DNA of 64,000 nt from Streptomyces eurythermus. GTDB taxonomy: Bacteria; Actinomycetota; Actinomycetes; Streptomycetales; Streptomycetaceae. Each line of letters opens with the position of its first letter. Position 1 is the first letter of the stretch. The notes beneath the pieces are model-generated. The model searched no databases and had not been told where the DNA came from. It saw only the letters and a program-made list of their open reading frames with translations. Both the position numbers and the translations under genes were made by a program. The stretch lies in NCBI RefSeq assembly GCF_014649115.1, contig NZ_BMSK01000001.1, positions 471,416-535,415 of the forward strand. The letters are read 5' to 3'. Shown here in pieces: positions 8,079 to 16,792 of this stretch.

Positions 8079-10229
8079 ATGTCCTACGACGGCGACGCCC
8101 ACCACGCGGTCGCGGCGGGCCAGCGCCCCGCCGGCGCGCGGCCGGCCACGATCCGCCCGCGGCCGCACCGCACCGCGTCCCGGCCCCTTGGACGGGGCGC
8201 CCTGCGATCGGCCGCCTTCCTCGCCGCCGGCGCCCTCGCCGTGCCGCTGCTCGCCGGCTGCGGTGAGGACGAGAAGCCCCCCGCCCCCCTCGCCGGGCAG
8301 GACATCGCCCCGGCCGCCCGGAGCCTGGTCGCCGACGGCTCCACCCTGAAGTGGGCCGTGGACGCCCTGCCGGAGACGCTCAACACCTTCCAGGCCGACG
8401 CCGACGCCGGCACCGGCCGGGTCGCCCAGGCCGTGCTGCCCTCGATGTTCCGGCTCGACGCGAACGGCCGCCCGGTGGCCAACCCGGCCTACCTGGAATC
8501 GGCCGAGGTCATCGAGACCGAGCCGCGCCAGGTGGTGCTGTACAAGCTGAACCAGCAGGCCGTGTGGAGCGACGGCCGGGAGATCGGCGCCGCGGACTTC
8601 GTCGCCCAGTGGCGCGCCCTGTCCGGCCGGAACAGCGCCTACTGGACCGCCCGCAACGCCGGCTACGACCGCATCGCCAAGATCGAGCGCGGCGACAACG
8701 ACCTCCAGGTCCGGGTCACCTTCTCCCGCCCCTACGCCGACTGGAAGTCGCTGTTCTCCCCGCTGTACCCGAAGGACGTCACCGGCACCCCGGACGCCTT
8801 CAACGACGGCGCCCGCCGCAAGCTGAAGGTCACCGCCGGCCCGTTCCGGGTGGAGAAGGTCGACACCGCGAACAAGGACGTGGTGCTCACCCGCAACCCC
8901 CGCTGGTGGGGCAGGCCGGCCAAGCTGGAGAAGATCGTGCTGCACGCCGTACCCCGCGACCAGCGGGCCGCCGCGCTCGCCGACGGCAGCGTGGACCTGG
9001 CCGAGGTCGACGCCGCCGACGCCCAGCGGATCGGGCTCGCGCACCGCGCGGGCGGCACCGGCACCCCGCTCCAGGGCGGCGGCCGCACCGCCGTGAAGAA
9101 GCTGGGGCAGCAGGCACTGCGGGACGTGGAGATCCGCAAGTCGCTGGAGCCCGCCTACACCCAGCTCGCCCTCAACGGCGCCGGCGGCCCCCTGGCCGAC
9201 GAACGGGTGCGCCGGGCCGTCGCCCGCGCCCTGGACCGCGTGGAGCTGGCCCGGCTGGTGCTCACCCCGCTGGGGCTGCCCGCCGTACCCGTCGGCAGCC
9301 ATCTGGCGCTGTCCGGACAGGCCGCCTACGCCGACAACAGCGGCGCGCTCGGCGCCCAGGACGCCAAGGAGGCCCAGGCGCTGCTCGCCGACGCCGGCTG
9401 GGTGCGCGGCGGCCCGCTGAAGGAGCAGCACAAGACCCAGAAGGCGGCGGGCTCCGAGCACCACGGCGAGGACGTCTCCCAGGGCGGCGAGGACGGCGCG
9501 TACATCGTCGGCGAGGACGACAAGGGCAACCGCCACGGGACCGCCGGCGACCAGCACACCGACCCGCACCTGGCCCGGGAGGGCCGGGCCGGCGGCGCCC
9601 CCGGTGCCTACGCCCCGAAGGGCACGGCGGCCCCGGCCGCCGCGCCGGCCGGGCCGCTCGCCAAGGACGGCAAGCCGCTCGCGCTGCGCTTCGTGCTGCC
9701 CTCCGGCCCCGGCTCGGACACCCTGAACTCGGTCGCCGAGAGGATCTCCGCGATGCTGGAGCAGGTCGGCATCCGCGCGACGATCACCAAGGTCTCGGAC
9801 GAGAGCTACTTCAAGGACCACATCGCCGCCGGCGACTACGACCTCGCCCTGTACTCCTGGCCCGCCACCGCCTTCCCGGCGACCGACGCCCGGCCCGTCT
9901 ACGCCAAGCCGCTGCCGGCGGCGGACGGCTCGGTGAACGTCGAGCAGAACTACACCCGGGTCGGCACCGACCAGGTGGACCAGCTCTTCGACCAGGCCGC
10001 GACCACCCTGGACGAGGACGAGGCACGGGACCTGATCAAGAAGGCCGACTCCCGGATCTGGGCGGCGGCGGGCTCCATCCCGCTCTACCAGCGCCCGCAG
10101 CTGGTGGGGGCGCGCAGGAACGTCGTGAACGCGGGGGCCTTCGGCTTCCAGACGCCGGTCTACGAGGACATGGGCTTCCTGAAGAAGGGGGCGAAGGTCT
10201 CGCCGGCCCCGGGCAAGGACAAGGGGTAG
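8079..10229 (+). CDS. LpqW-like lipoprotein, SBP_bac_5 (peptide-binding) fold
   Basis: 716 residues with a long Arg/Pro-rich n-region, a hydrophobic stretch and a lipobox LLAGC near residue 64, so a membrane-anchored lipoprotein of the extracytoplasmic solute-binding family 5. No transporter permeases or ATPases adjoin it. The next gene is typA, as in mycobacteria, where lpqW (Rv1166) sits beside typA (Rv1165). LpqW there influences phosphatidylinositol-mannoside and lipoarabinomannan synthesis rather than peptide import. A His/Gly/Asp-rich insertion (about residues 448-525) interrupts the second lobe. I infer an envelope-glycolipid role by synteny, but it could be an orphan peptide-binding protein. 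Confidence 0.82.
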   Translation: MSYDGDAHHAVAAGQRPAGARPATIRPRPHRTASRPLGRGALRSAAFLAAGALAVPLLAGCGEDEKPPAPLAGQDIAPAARSLVADGSTLKWAVDALPETLNTFQADADAGTGRVAQAVLPSMFRLDANGRPVANPAYLESAEVIETEPRQVVLYKLNQQAVWSDGREIGAADFVAQWRALSGRNSAYWTARNAGYDRIAKIERGDNDLQVRVTFSRPYADWKSLFSPLYPKDVTGTPDAFNDGARRKLKVTAGPFRVEKVDTANKDVVLTRNPRWWGRPAKLEKIVLHAVPRDQRAAALADGSVDLAEVDAADAQRIGLAHRAGGTGTPLQGGGRTAVKKLGQQALRDVEIRKSLEPAYTQLALNGAGGPLADERVRRAVARALDRVELARLVLTPLGLPAVPVGSHLALSGQAAYADNSGALGAQDAKEAQALLADAGWVRGGPLKEQHKTQKAAGSEHHGEDVSQGGEDGAYIVGEDDKGNRHGTAGDQHTDPHLAREGRAGGAPGAYAPKGTAAPAAAPAGPLAKDGKPLALRFVLPSGPGSDTLNSVAERISAMLEQVGIRATITKVSDESYFKDHIAAGDYDLALYSWPATAFPATDARPVYAKPLPAADGSVNVEQNYTRVGTDQVDQLFDQAATTLDEDEARDLIKKADSRIWAAAGSIPLYQRPQLVGARRNVVNAGAFGFQTPVYEDMGFLKKGAKVSPAPGKDKG

Positions 10230-10363
10230 GACGGCCCGGGCGAGCCTCTTCGGCGACGGCCACGTACCATGGGGTGAGGCCGTGGCGTGTCCAGCCCGGC
10301 AGGGCCCGCGCGGCACGGACGTACGCGCAGGGCAGACCGCACACTCCGGGAGTACGCCACAAT

Positions 10364-12271
10364 ATGGCCACGCGCCACGACATCCGCAACGTCGCCATCG
10401 TCGCCCACGTCGACCACGGCAAGACCACCATCGTCGACGGCATGCTGAAGCAGGCCGGTGCCTTCGCCGCCCATCAGCTCGACCAGGTCGACGACCGGGT
10501 GATGGACTCGAACGACCTGGAGCGTGAGAAGGGCATCACGATCCTCGCCAAGAACACGGCGGTCAAGTACCACCCGAAGGACGGCGGGGACCCGATCACC
10601 ATCAACATCATCGACACCCCCGGCCACGCCGACTTCGGCGGCGAGGTCGAGCGTGGTCTGTCGATGGTCGACGGTGTCGTCCTGCTCGTCGACGCCTCCG
10701 AGGGCCCGCTGCCGCAGACCCGCTTCGTGCTGCGCAAGGCGCTCCAGCAGCGCCTGCCCGTCATCCTGTGCATCAACAAGACGGACCGCCCGGACGCCCG
10801 GATCGACGAGGTCGTCAACGAGACCTACGACCTCTTCCTCGACCTGGACGCGGACGAGGAGCAGATCGAGTTCCCGATCGTCTACGCCTGCGGCCGTGAC
10901 GGCGTCGCCTCGCTGACCAAGCCGGCCGACGGCACCGTCCCGACCGACAGCGACAGCCTGGAGCCGTTCTTCTCCACGATCCTGGAGCACATCCCGGCCC
11001 CCACCTACGACGAGGAGGCCCCGCTCCAGGCCCACGTCACCAACCTCGACGCCGACAACTTCCTCGGCCGTATCGCGCTGCTGCGGGTCGAGCAGGGCGA
11101 GCTGCGCAAGGGCCAGACCGTGGCCTGGATCAAGCGCGACGGCTCCGTGCAGAACGTGCGGATCTCCGAGCTGATGATGACCGAGGCGCTCACCCGCAAG
11201 CCCGCCGAGAAGGCCGGCCCGGGTGACATCTGCGCGGTGGCCGGTATCCCGGACATCATGATCGGCGAGACCCTGGCCGACCCGGAGAACCCGGTCGCGC
11301 TGCCGCTGATCACGGTGGACGAGCCGGCCATCTCCATGGTGATCGGCACCAACACCTCGCCGCTGGTCGGCCGGGGTGCCACCGGCAAGGGCGCCGACAA
11401 CAAGGCGGCCGTCAAGGACCGCAAGGTCACCGCCCGCCAGGTCAAGGACCGCCTGGACCGCGAGCTGATCGGTAACGTCAGCCTCCGGGTGCTCGACACC
11501 GAGCGCCCGGACGCCTGGGAGGTCCAGGGCCGTGGTGAGCTGGCGCTCGCCATCCTGGTCGAGACCATGCGCCGGGAGGGTTACGAGCTGACCGTCGGCA
11601 AGCCGCAGGTCGTCACCAAGGAGGTCGACGGCAAGGTCTACGAGCCGGTCGAGCGCATGACGATCGACGTGCCCGAGGAGCACATGGGCGCGGTCACGCA
11701 GCTCATGGGCGTCCGCAAGGGCCGCATGGACAACATGTCCAACCACGGCTCCGGCTGGGTCCGCATGGAGTTCGTCGTGCCGTCCCGCGGTCTGATCGGT
11801 TTCCGTACCGAGTTCCTGACCCAGACCCGCGGCACTGGTATCGCCCACTCCATCCACGAGGGTCACGAGCCCTGGTTCGGCACCCTGCAGACCCGCAACA
11901 ACGGCTCCCTGGTCGCCGACCGCGCCGGTGCCGTCACCGCGTTCGCGATGACGAACCTCCAGGAGCGCGGCGTGCTCTTCGTGGAGCCGGGCACCGAGGT
12001 GTACGAGGGCATGATCGTCGGTGAGAACTCCCGCTCCGACGACATGGACGTCAACATCACCAAGGAGAAGAAGCTCACCAACATGCGGTCCTCGACGGCC
12101 GATGTGACCGAGTCGATCGTGCCGCCGCGCAAGCTGTCGCTGGAGCAGTCGCTGGAGTTCTGCCGCGACGACGAGTGCGTCGAGGTGACCCCGGAGGCCG
12201 TTCGCATCCGCAAGGTCGTGCTCGACCAGCGCGACCGCGCCCGCGCCGCGAGCCGCGCCAAGCACGGCTGA
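10364..12271 (+). CDS. typA: Ribosome-associated GTPase TypA/BipA
   Basis: 635 residues from the ATG at 10364. The frame is open much further upstream but that overlaps the previous gene. GTPase motifs are clear: G1 AHVDHGKTT near the N-terminus, G3 DTPGHADF, G4 NKTD. Domain II, the EF-G-like domains and the BipA-specific C-terminal region follow, at the usual family length. TypA binds the ribosome and assists 50S assembly and growth under stress or low temperature. It follows the LpqW-like gene by 134 bp and is ended by a strong hairpin. Start is clear although the ribosome-binding site is weak. Confidence 0.97.
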   Translation: MATRHDIRNVAIVAHVDHGKTTIVDGMLKQAGAFAAHQLDQVDDRVMDSNDLEREKGITILAKNTAVKYHPKDGGDPITINIIDTPGHADFGGEVERGLSMVDGVVLLVDASEGPLPQTRFVLRKALQQRLPVILCINKTDRPDARIDEVVNETYDLFLDLDADEEQIEFPIVYACGRDGVASLTKPADGTVPTDSDSLEPFFSTILEHIPAPTYDEEAPLQAHVTNLDADNFLGRIALLRVEQGELRKGQTVAWIKRDGSVQNVRISELMMTEALTRKPAEKAGPGDICAVAGIPDIMIGETLADPENPVALPLITVDEPAISMVIGTNTSPLVGRGATGKGADNKAAVKDRKVTARQVKDRLDRELIGNVSLRVLDTERPDAWEVQGRGELALAILVETMRREGYELTVGKPQVVTKEVDGKVYEPVERMTIDVPEEHMGAVTQLMGVRKGRMDNMSNHGSGWVRMEFVVPSRGLIGFRTEFLTQTRGTGIAHSIHEGHEPWFGTLQTRNNGSLVADRAGAVTAFAMTNLQERGVLFVEPGTEVYEGMIVGENSRSDDMDVNITKEKKLTNMRSSTADVTESIVPPRKLSLEQSLEFCRDDECVEVTPEAVRIRKVVLDQRDRARAASRAKHG

Positions 12272-12285
12272 TCTCCCGGCACTTG

Positions 12286-12324
12286 AGCCCGGGTGCCCCC
12301 GTCACGGGGGCACCCGGGCTTTTT
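12286..12324 (+). terminator. Rho-independent terminator of typA
   Basis: A perfect 15-bp stem (agcccgggtgccccc with its complement at 12306-12320) around the 5-base loop gtcac is followed directly by a run of T. This is the best canonical intrinsic terminator in the window. It separates typA from the bldK operon. Confidence 0.93.
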
Positions 12325-12752
12325 GCAACCCGTTTTCGGGGGCGTGATGTCCGGCATGCGGTGATCGGTGCCCGATAGCCATGTAACAAGTCCGTTTCGC
12401 GCCTTCTTCCGGCGAACAGTTTGTCCAGATTTTGGAAGGTCTACGCGCGAGCTGTGACTGAATTGAGATCTACGAGCGGTGGTCGGTAGTCGACCCATGG
12501 CAGATAGTTAGCGGCGTAGCGCTCGGGTCAATGGGTCTCGCACTGTGGGGACAGTGCCCGACTCACGAGCACCAGGGGGTGTCTGACCCTCCGTCAGGGG
12601 TGTCGGAGGGAAGACGGAAACCCCCTCCCGTTGGTGAACACGTGAAGTCATGAGGAGGGAACCCCAGTCATCACGCGCGTCCGACCGCGGTCACGCGCGT
12701 CCTCGGAGTACCCGGGTATCTCTCACACGCATACCTGTGAAACGGACGAACC
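12325..12752 (+). promoter_or_regulatory. Long leader/promoter region of the bldK-like operon
   Basis: About 430 bp with no convincing gene precede bldKA. The first half (12380-12520) is A/T-richer than the average and probably contains the promoter. It has ttgaga at 12464 and tagtta near 12505 as weak candidate elements. Two inverted repeats follow: cactgt/acagtg at 12541-12556 and ccctccg/cggaggg at 12587-12610. If transcription begins in the A/T-rich part, the operon has a structured 5' leader of 200 bases or more. A short ATG-initiated frame at 12650 overlaps the bldKA start and could be a leader peptide, but it has no clear ribosome-binding site. Confidence 0.4.
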
Positions 12753-13793
12753 GTGACAAGTCCTATCGAAACAGAGGGCAGCGGGGCGTCGGCCGTCGTC
12801 TCCGGCGCGTTACCACCGGAGCCAGGGACCCAGGCCGTCGAACTCGCGGGCCGGTCGCCGGGCCGGCTGATGTGGCTGCGCTTCAGACGCGACCGCACCG
12901 GCGTGATCTGCGCCGTGGTGGTGATCGGCTACTTCGTCGTCGCGCTGCTCGCGCCACTGCTGGCGAAGCTGCCCGGCACCGATCCGTACACCCTCTACGG
13001 CCAGGATCCCACCTACGCCGACCATCCCGTGCTCGACGAATTCGGGCTTCCGCTCGGCTACTTGGGGGGCGTCTCCGGCGAGCACTGGTTCGGCGTCGAG
13101 CCGCAGTACGGCCGTGATCTCTTCGCCATGCTGCTGTACGGCATGCGCACCTCCCTGTACATGGCGCTCGGCATCACCCTCCTGCTCATGCTCACCGGGG
13201 TCGTGATCGGCCTGATCGGCGGGTACTTCGGCGGCCGCACGGACTACTGGATCGGCCGCGGCACCGACTTCTTCCTCTCCTTCCCGCAGCAGCTGTTCTT
13301 CATCGCGTTCATGCCCGTCGTGACGTCGTTCTTCGTGGACCCGCGCGAGGAGACGCCGACCTACTTCCGCGCCGCGGCGATGCTGATCGTGCTGTGGCTG
13401 CTGGGCTGGATGGGCATGGCCCGGCTGGTGCGCTCCACCGTACTCTCCCTGCGCGAAAGGGAGTTCGTGGAGGCGGCCAGGGTCTCGGGCGCCTCGCCGT
13501 GGCGGATCGTCCGCAAGGAGATCCTGCCCAACGTCGTCACCCCGATCCTGGTGCAGTTCACGTACCAGCTGCCCAACACGATCCTCAGCATCGCCTTCCT
13601 GTCCTTCGCCGGGGTCGGCTTCGTCGAGCCGACGCCCGACTGGGGACGCCTCTTCGCCGCCGGCGCCCGGTACGCCGAACAGGACCCGGCGTTCATGTTC
13701 TTCCCCGGGGTGGCGCTGGTGATCTTCGTCCTGTGCTTCAACCTCCTCGGGGACTCCGTACGGGACGCGTTCGACCCCAAGTCCGGGCGCTAG
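12753..13793 (+). CDS. bldKA: BldKA-type oligopeptide ABC permease (OppC/DppC family), with TTA codon
   Basis: 346 residues from GTG. An N-terminal tail ending in the OppC-N motif (LMWLRFRRDRTGVICAV) leads to the first helix, then five more helices. The EAA loop EFVEAARVSGASPWRIVRKE contacts the ATPases. It is the first gene of a five-gene set in the order permease, binding protein, permease, ATPase, ATPase, which is the order of Streptomyces coelicolor bldKA-E, importer of an oligopeptide signal required for aerial growth. Codon 20 (12810-12812, SGALPP) is TTA, the rare leucine codon read only by the bldA tRNA, so translation of the operon's first gene may depend on bldA. Confidence 0.88.
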   Translation: MTSPIETEGSGASAVVSGALPPEPGTQAVELAGRSPGRLMWLRFRRDRTGVICAVVVIGYFVVALLAPLLAKLPGTDPYTLYGQDPTYADHPVLDEFGLPLGYLGGVSGEHWFGVEPQYGRDLFAMLLYGMRTSLYMALGITLLLMLTGVVIGLIGGYFGGRTDYWIGRGTDFFLSFPQQLFFIAFMPVVTSFFVDPREETPTYFRAAAMLIVLWLLGWMGMARLVRSTVLSLREREFVEAARVSGASPWRIVRKEILPNVVTPILVQFTYQLPNTILSIAFLSFAGVGFVEPTPDWGRLFAAGARYAEQDPAFMFFPGVALVIFVLCFNLLGDSVRDAFDPKSGR

Positions 13794-13827
13794 CACGTCC
13801 GTTGGGTGGGGGGTGGCTGCCGCCCCC

Positions 13828-13846
13828 GCCGGCCCGCACGGCCGGC
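13828..13846 (+). promoter_or_regulatory. Small hairpin in the bldKA-bldKB gap
   Basis: Within the 104-bp gap between permease and binding-protein genes, gccggcc and ggccggc pair around a 5-base loop. There is no T run, so it is more likely an RNA-processing or stability element than a terminator. The gap continues to a purine-rich ribosome-binding site, GGTAGGTGG, before bldKB. Confidence 0.35.
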
Positions 13847-13897
13847 GCCCGGCAGATCTCACGGATAACAGACCCGACAGGTAGGTGGACAGCCCAC

Positions 13898-15691
13898 ATG
13901 ATGTCTCAGCGTGCCCGCGCAGCGCGTGCCGTCGTGATCGCCCTCGCGGCCGGCTCACTGGCTCTCACGGCCTGCTCGAAGAACGAGGGCGGCAAGTCCG
14001 GGAAGGACACCAAGGAGGACCAGAAGGAGGCGGCGGTCCAGTCCAAACCGGTCGCCTACGCCGACGTCGCGGGATCGACCGGCCCCGCCGAGGAGGTGCC
14101 CGGCGCCAGGCGCGGCGGCACGATCACCGTCTACCAGGAGGCGGGCCTGTCCCATCTGGACCCCGGCCAGATCTACGTCAACGACTCCGGCCAGGTCGCC
14201 AACCTGCTCTTCCGCCGCCTGACCCAGTTCCAGGAGGACGCCAAGGGCAACGTCACGGTCGTCGGTGACCTCGCCACCGACTCCGGCAAGGCGTCCGACG
14301 GCGGCAAGACCTGGACCTTCACCCTGAAGGACGGCATCAAGGACGAGAACGGCAACGCCCTCACCTCGGCCGACGTCCGGCACACCGTCGAGCGCCAGTA
14401 CGCGAAGTTCATCTTCGACGGCCCCACCTATCTGCAGACCTGGCTGAGCGGCACCGACTACCGCAAGGCCCTGCCCGGCGGCGGCTTCGACGGCAAGCAC
14501 CTGCCGGCCTCGGTGCTGGACACCCCCGACGACAAGACGGTGGTCTTCCACTTCGACCAGCCGCGCCCGGACCTGCCGCAGACGCTCGCCATGCACGGCT
14601 ACGCCGTCGTCCCCGCGAAGGGCGACACCAAGGAGCGGTACGAGAAGAAGCCGGTCGCCACCGGACCGTACAAAGTCGCCGAGAACAAGGCCGGCAAGAC
14701 CCTGAAGCTGGTGCGGAACACCAACTGGGACCCGAAGACCGACTCCGTGCGCCACCAGTACGTCGACGGCTTCACCATCCAGTTCGGCGTCACCGAGTCC
14801 ACCCAGACCAAGCGGCTGCTCGCCGACGAGGGCGACAACAAGAACGCCATCCAGCTCACCGGCGGCGTCGACGCCACCCAGATCCAGGACGTCATCAGGA
14901 ACCCGGAGGCCAACAAGCGCACCGTCAGGGGCTACCAGCCCTACGTCATGGCGCTGACCTTCAACCTCGACCGGGTCAAGAACAAGAAGGTCCGCGAGGC
15001 CGCCGCCTACGCGGTCAACTCCAAGTCCCTCATCGCCGGCGAGGGCGGGGCGTACGGCGGTGAGGTCGCGCCGAACCTCTTCGCGCCGACGCTGCCCGGC
15101 TACGAGCCCTCCTACGACCCCTACGGCCGGCTGAAGACCCCGCAGGGCAACCCCGCCAAGGCCAAGGAGATCCTCAAGGACGTCCCGGCCGCCGAGAAGA
15201 AGCTCGTCCTCGCGTACGCCAACAGCGAGCAGGGCCAGCGGCGCAAGGTCGCCCTCGAGGACGCGCTGGGCAAGGCCGGCTTCGACGTCGTGGCCAAGGA
15301 GATCGACGCGGCCAGCTACTACGAGCAGCTCGGCAAGCTCGACAACCCCTACGACGTGTACATCACCGGCTGGGGCCAGGACTGGCCGTCCCCGGGCACG
15401 GTCGTCACCCCGATCTACGACGGCTCGCAGGTCTTCGACGGCTCCTCCAACTACTCCCACGTGAAGGACCCGAAGGTCGACGCCCTCATCAAGAAGGCGC
15501 TGACCCAGCAGCCGGCCGAGGCCGCCAAGACCTGGAAGGAAGCCCACCACTACCTGCTGGAGAACGTCCTCCCGGCGGCCCCCCTGTGGTACGCGAAGCA
15601 GTTCCAGCTCTCCGGCTCGAACGTGGGCGGCGCCCGCTACGGCACGGTGTCCAGCCTCATCGACATCAACCGGCTGTACCTGAAGTCGTGA
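13898..15691 (+). CDS. bldKB: BldKB-type oligopeptide-binding lipoprotein
   Basis: 597 residues from the first of two adjacent ATGs, with GGTAGGTGG upstream. A Sec lipoprotein signal ends in the lipobox LALTAC, with Cys at about residue 27. A short Lys/Glu-rich linker leads to an SBP_bac_5 domain starting around GGTITVYQ. In the bldK system this lipoprotein captures the extracellular peptide and delivers it to the two permeases. It is flanked by gaps of about 105 bp on both sides, unlike the rest of the operon, and a strong hairpin follows its stop, suggesting separate control of its dosage. It is clearly paralogous to the binding protein encoded at 23177-24958. Confidence 0.88.
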   Translation: MMSQRARAARAVVIALAAGSLALTACSKNEGGKSGKDTKEDQKEAAVQSKPVAYADVAGSTGPAEEVPGARRGGTITVYQEAGLSHLDPGQIYVNDSGQVANLLFRRLTQFQEDAKGNVTVVGDLATDSGKASDGGKTWTFTLKDGIKDENGNALTSADVRHTVERQYAKFIFDGPTYLQTWLSGTDYRKALPGGGFDGKHLPASVLDTPDDKTVVFHFDQPRPDLPQTLAMHGYAVVPAKGDTKERYEKKPVATGPYKVAENKAGKTLKLVRNTNWDPKTDSVRHQYVDGFTIQFGVTESTQTKRLLADEGDNKNAIQLTGGVDATQIQDVIRNPEANKRTVRGYQPYVMALTFNLDRVKNKKVREAAAYAVNSKSLIAGEGGAYGGEVAPNLFAPTLPGYEPSYDPYGRLKTPQGNPAKAKEILKDVPAAEKKLVLAYANSEQGQRRKVALEDALGKAGFDVVAKEIDAASYYEQLGKLDNPYDVYITGWGQDWPSPGTVVTPIYDGSQVFDGSSNYSHVKDPKVDALIKKALTQQPAEAAKTWKEAHHYLLENVLPAAPLWYAKQFQLSGSNVGGARYGTVSSLIDINRLYLKS

Positions 15692-15696
15692 CGCCC

Positions 15697-15746
15697 GGCC
15701 GGGGAGGCGGAGCGCGCCGCGCGGCGGGCGCCCCGCCTCCCCGGCC
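15697..15746 (+). terminator. Intercistronic hairpin after bldKB
   Basis: A perfect 14-bp stem, ggccggggaggcgg pairing with its complement at 15733-15746, encloses a 22-base loop that can itself fold. It starts 5 bases after the bldKB stop codon and has no T run. Such hairpins commonly protect the upstream binding-protein message and reduce read-through into permease and ATPase genes. A similar element follows the paralogous binding-protein gene at 23135-23162. Confidence 0.7.
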
Positions 15747-15800
15747 ACCTGGGCCCGCCCACCGTCTCCCACCGACTCCGCAGAGAGCAGCCAGCCCGCC

Positions 15801-16778
15801 ATGGTTCAGTTCATCCTCCGGCGCACGGTCGGCGCCTTCGTCACGCTGTTCCTCATCGGGGCGGCGACGTTCTTCCTCTTCGTGGCCGCACCCTCCGACT
15901 ACGCCTCCCTGGCCTGCGGCAAGGACTGCTCGCCCCAGCGGCTGGCGGACATCAGGGAGGCGCTGGGGCTCGACCTGCCCCTGGCCCAGCAGTTCTGGGA
16001 CTTCATGTCCGGCATCGTCACGGGCCGCGACTTCCCGGCCGGTCACTGCTCGGCGCCCTGCCTGGGCGTGTCGTTCTACTCCGGGGACATGGTCTGGAGC
16101 ACCATCATGGACCGGTTCCCGCTGACCCTCACCCTCACCGCCGGCGGCGCCGTCGTCTTCCTCCTCGTCGGGATCGGCGCCGGCATGATCGCCGCCTACC
16201 GGCGCGGCACCCTGGTGGACAAGGTCGCCACCGGCGCCTCCATGGTGCTCAGCTCCTTCCAGATCTACTTCCTCGGCCCGGTCGTGCTGACGATCCTCGT
16301 CTACAGCACCGGCTGGATGGAGGACCCCAAGTACGTGCCCCTCACCCGGGACCCGGTCGGCTGGTTCGTCGGGATGTCGATCCCGGTCTGCGTGCTGGCC
16401 ACGATCTTCACCGCGCAGTACACCCGTATGGCCCGCTCGTCGATGATCGAGCAGCTCGCCGAGGACCATGTGCGCACCGCCCGCGCCAAGGGCATGTCCC
16501 GCAGATACGTCTTCCTGCGCTACGCCTGGCGCGGCTCGCTCATCCCCATCGTCACCATCCTCGGCATCGACGTCAGCTCCATGCTGGGCGGCGCCGTCGT
16601 CACCGAGCTGACGTTCTCCCTCCAGGGCATCGGCCGGCTCGCCGTGGACGGCGCGGTCAACAAGGACCTGCCGCTGACGATGGGAGTGATGCTGTTCGGC
16701 GCCTTCTTCATCCTGCTCATCAACATCCTCACCGACATCACCTACGCGTGGATCGACCCGCGCATCCGGCTCTCCTAG
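15801..16778 (+). CDS. bldKC: BldKC-type oligopeptide ABC permease (OppB/DppB family)
   Basis: 325 residues with six predicted helices. The start helix (residues ~9-30) is followed by a large periplasmic loop carrying CGKDC and HCSAPCLG, four cysteines that could form disulfides. The EAA loop (EDHVRTARAKGMSRRYVFLR) lies around residue 225. It pairs with BldKA to form the membrane channel. The four-cysteine loop is also present in the paralogue at 22112-23092 and is unusual for OppB proteins. It lies downstream of the bldKB hairpin and 14 bp before bldKD. Confidence 0.88.
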   Translation: MVQFILRRTVGAFVTLFLIGAATFFLFVAAPSDYASLACGKDCSPQRLADIREALGLDLPLAQQFWDFMSGIVTGRDFPAGHCSAPCLGVSFYSGDMVWSTIMDRFPLTLTLTAGGAVVFLLVGIGAGMIAAYRRGTLVDKVATGASMVLSSFQIYFLGPVVLTILVYSTGWMEDPKYVPLTRDPVGWFVGMSIPVCVLATIFTAQYTRMARSSMIEQLAEDHVRTARAKGMSRRYVFLRYAWRGSLIPIVTILGIDVSSMLGGAVVTELTFSLQGIGRLAVDGAVNKDLPLTMGVMLFGAFFILLINILTDITYAWIDPRIRLS

Positions 16779-16792
16779 GAAGACCAGCCATC

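Noticed and set aside
8351..10363. N-terminal extension of typA by 671 codons
   Set aside because: It overlaps the LpqW-like gene in another frame; TypA has its normal length and first motif from the ATG at 10364.
12521..12535. 15-base word gctcgggtcaatggg repeated at about 19942-19956
   Set aside because: One shared 15-mer is expected by chance among all pairs in 64 kb of GC-rich DNA, and it has no symmetry or consistent position.
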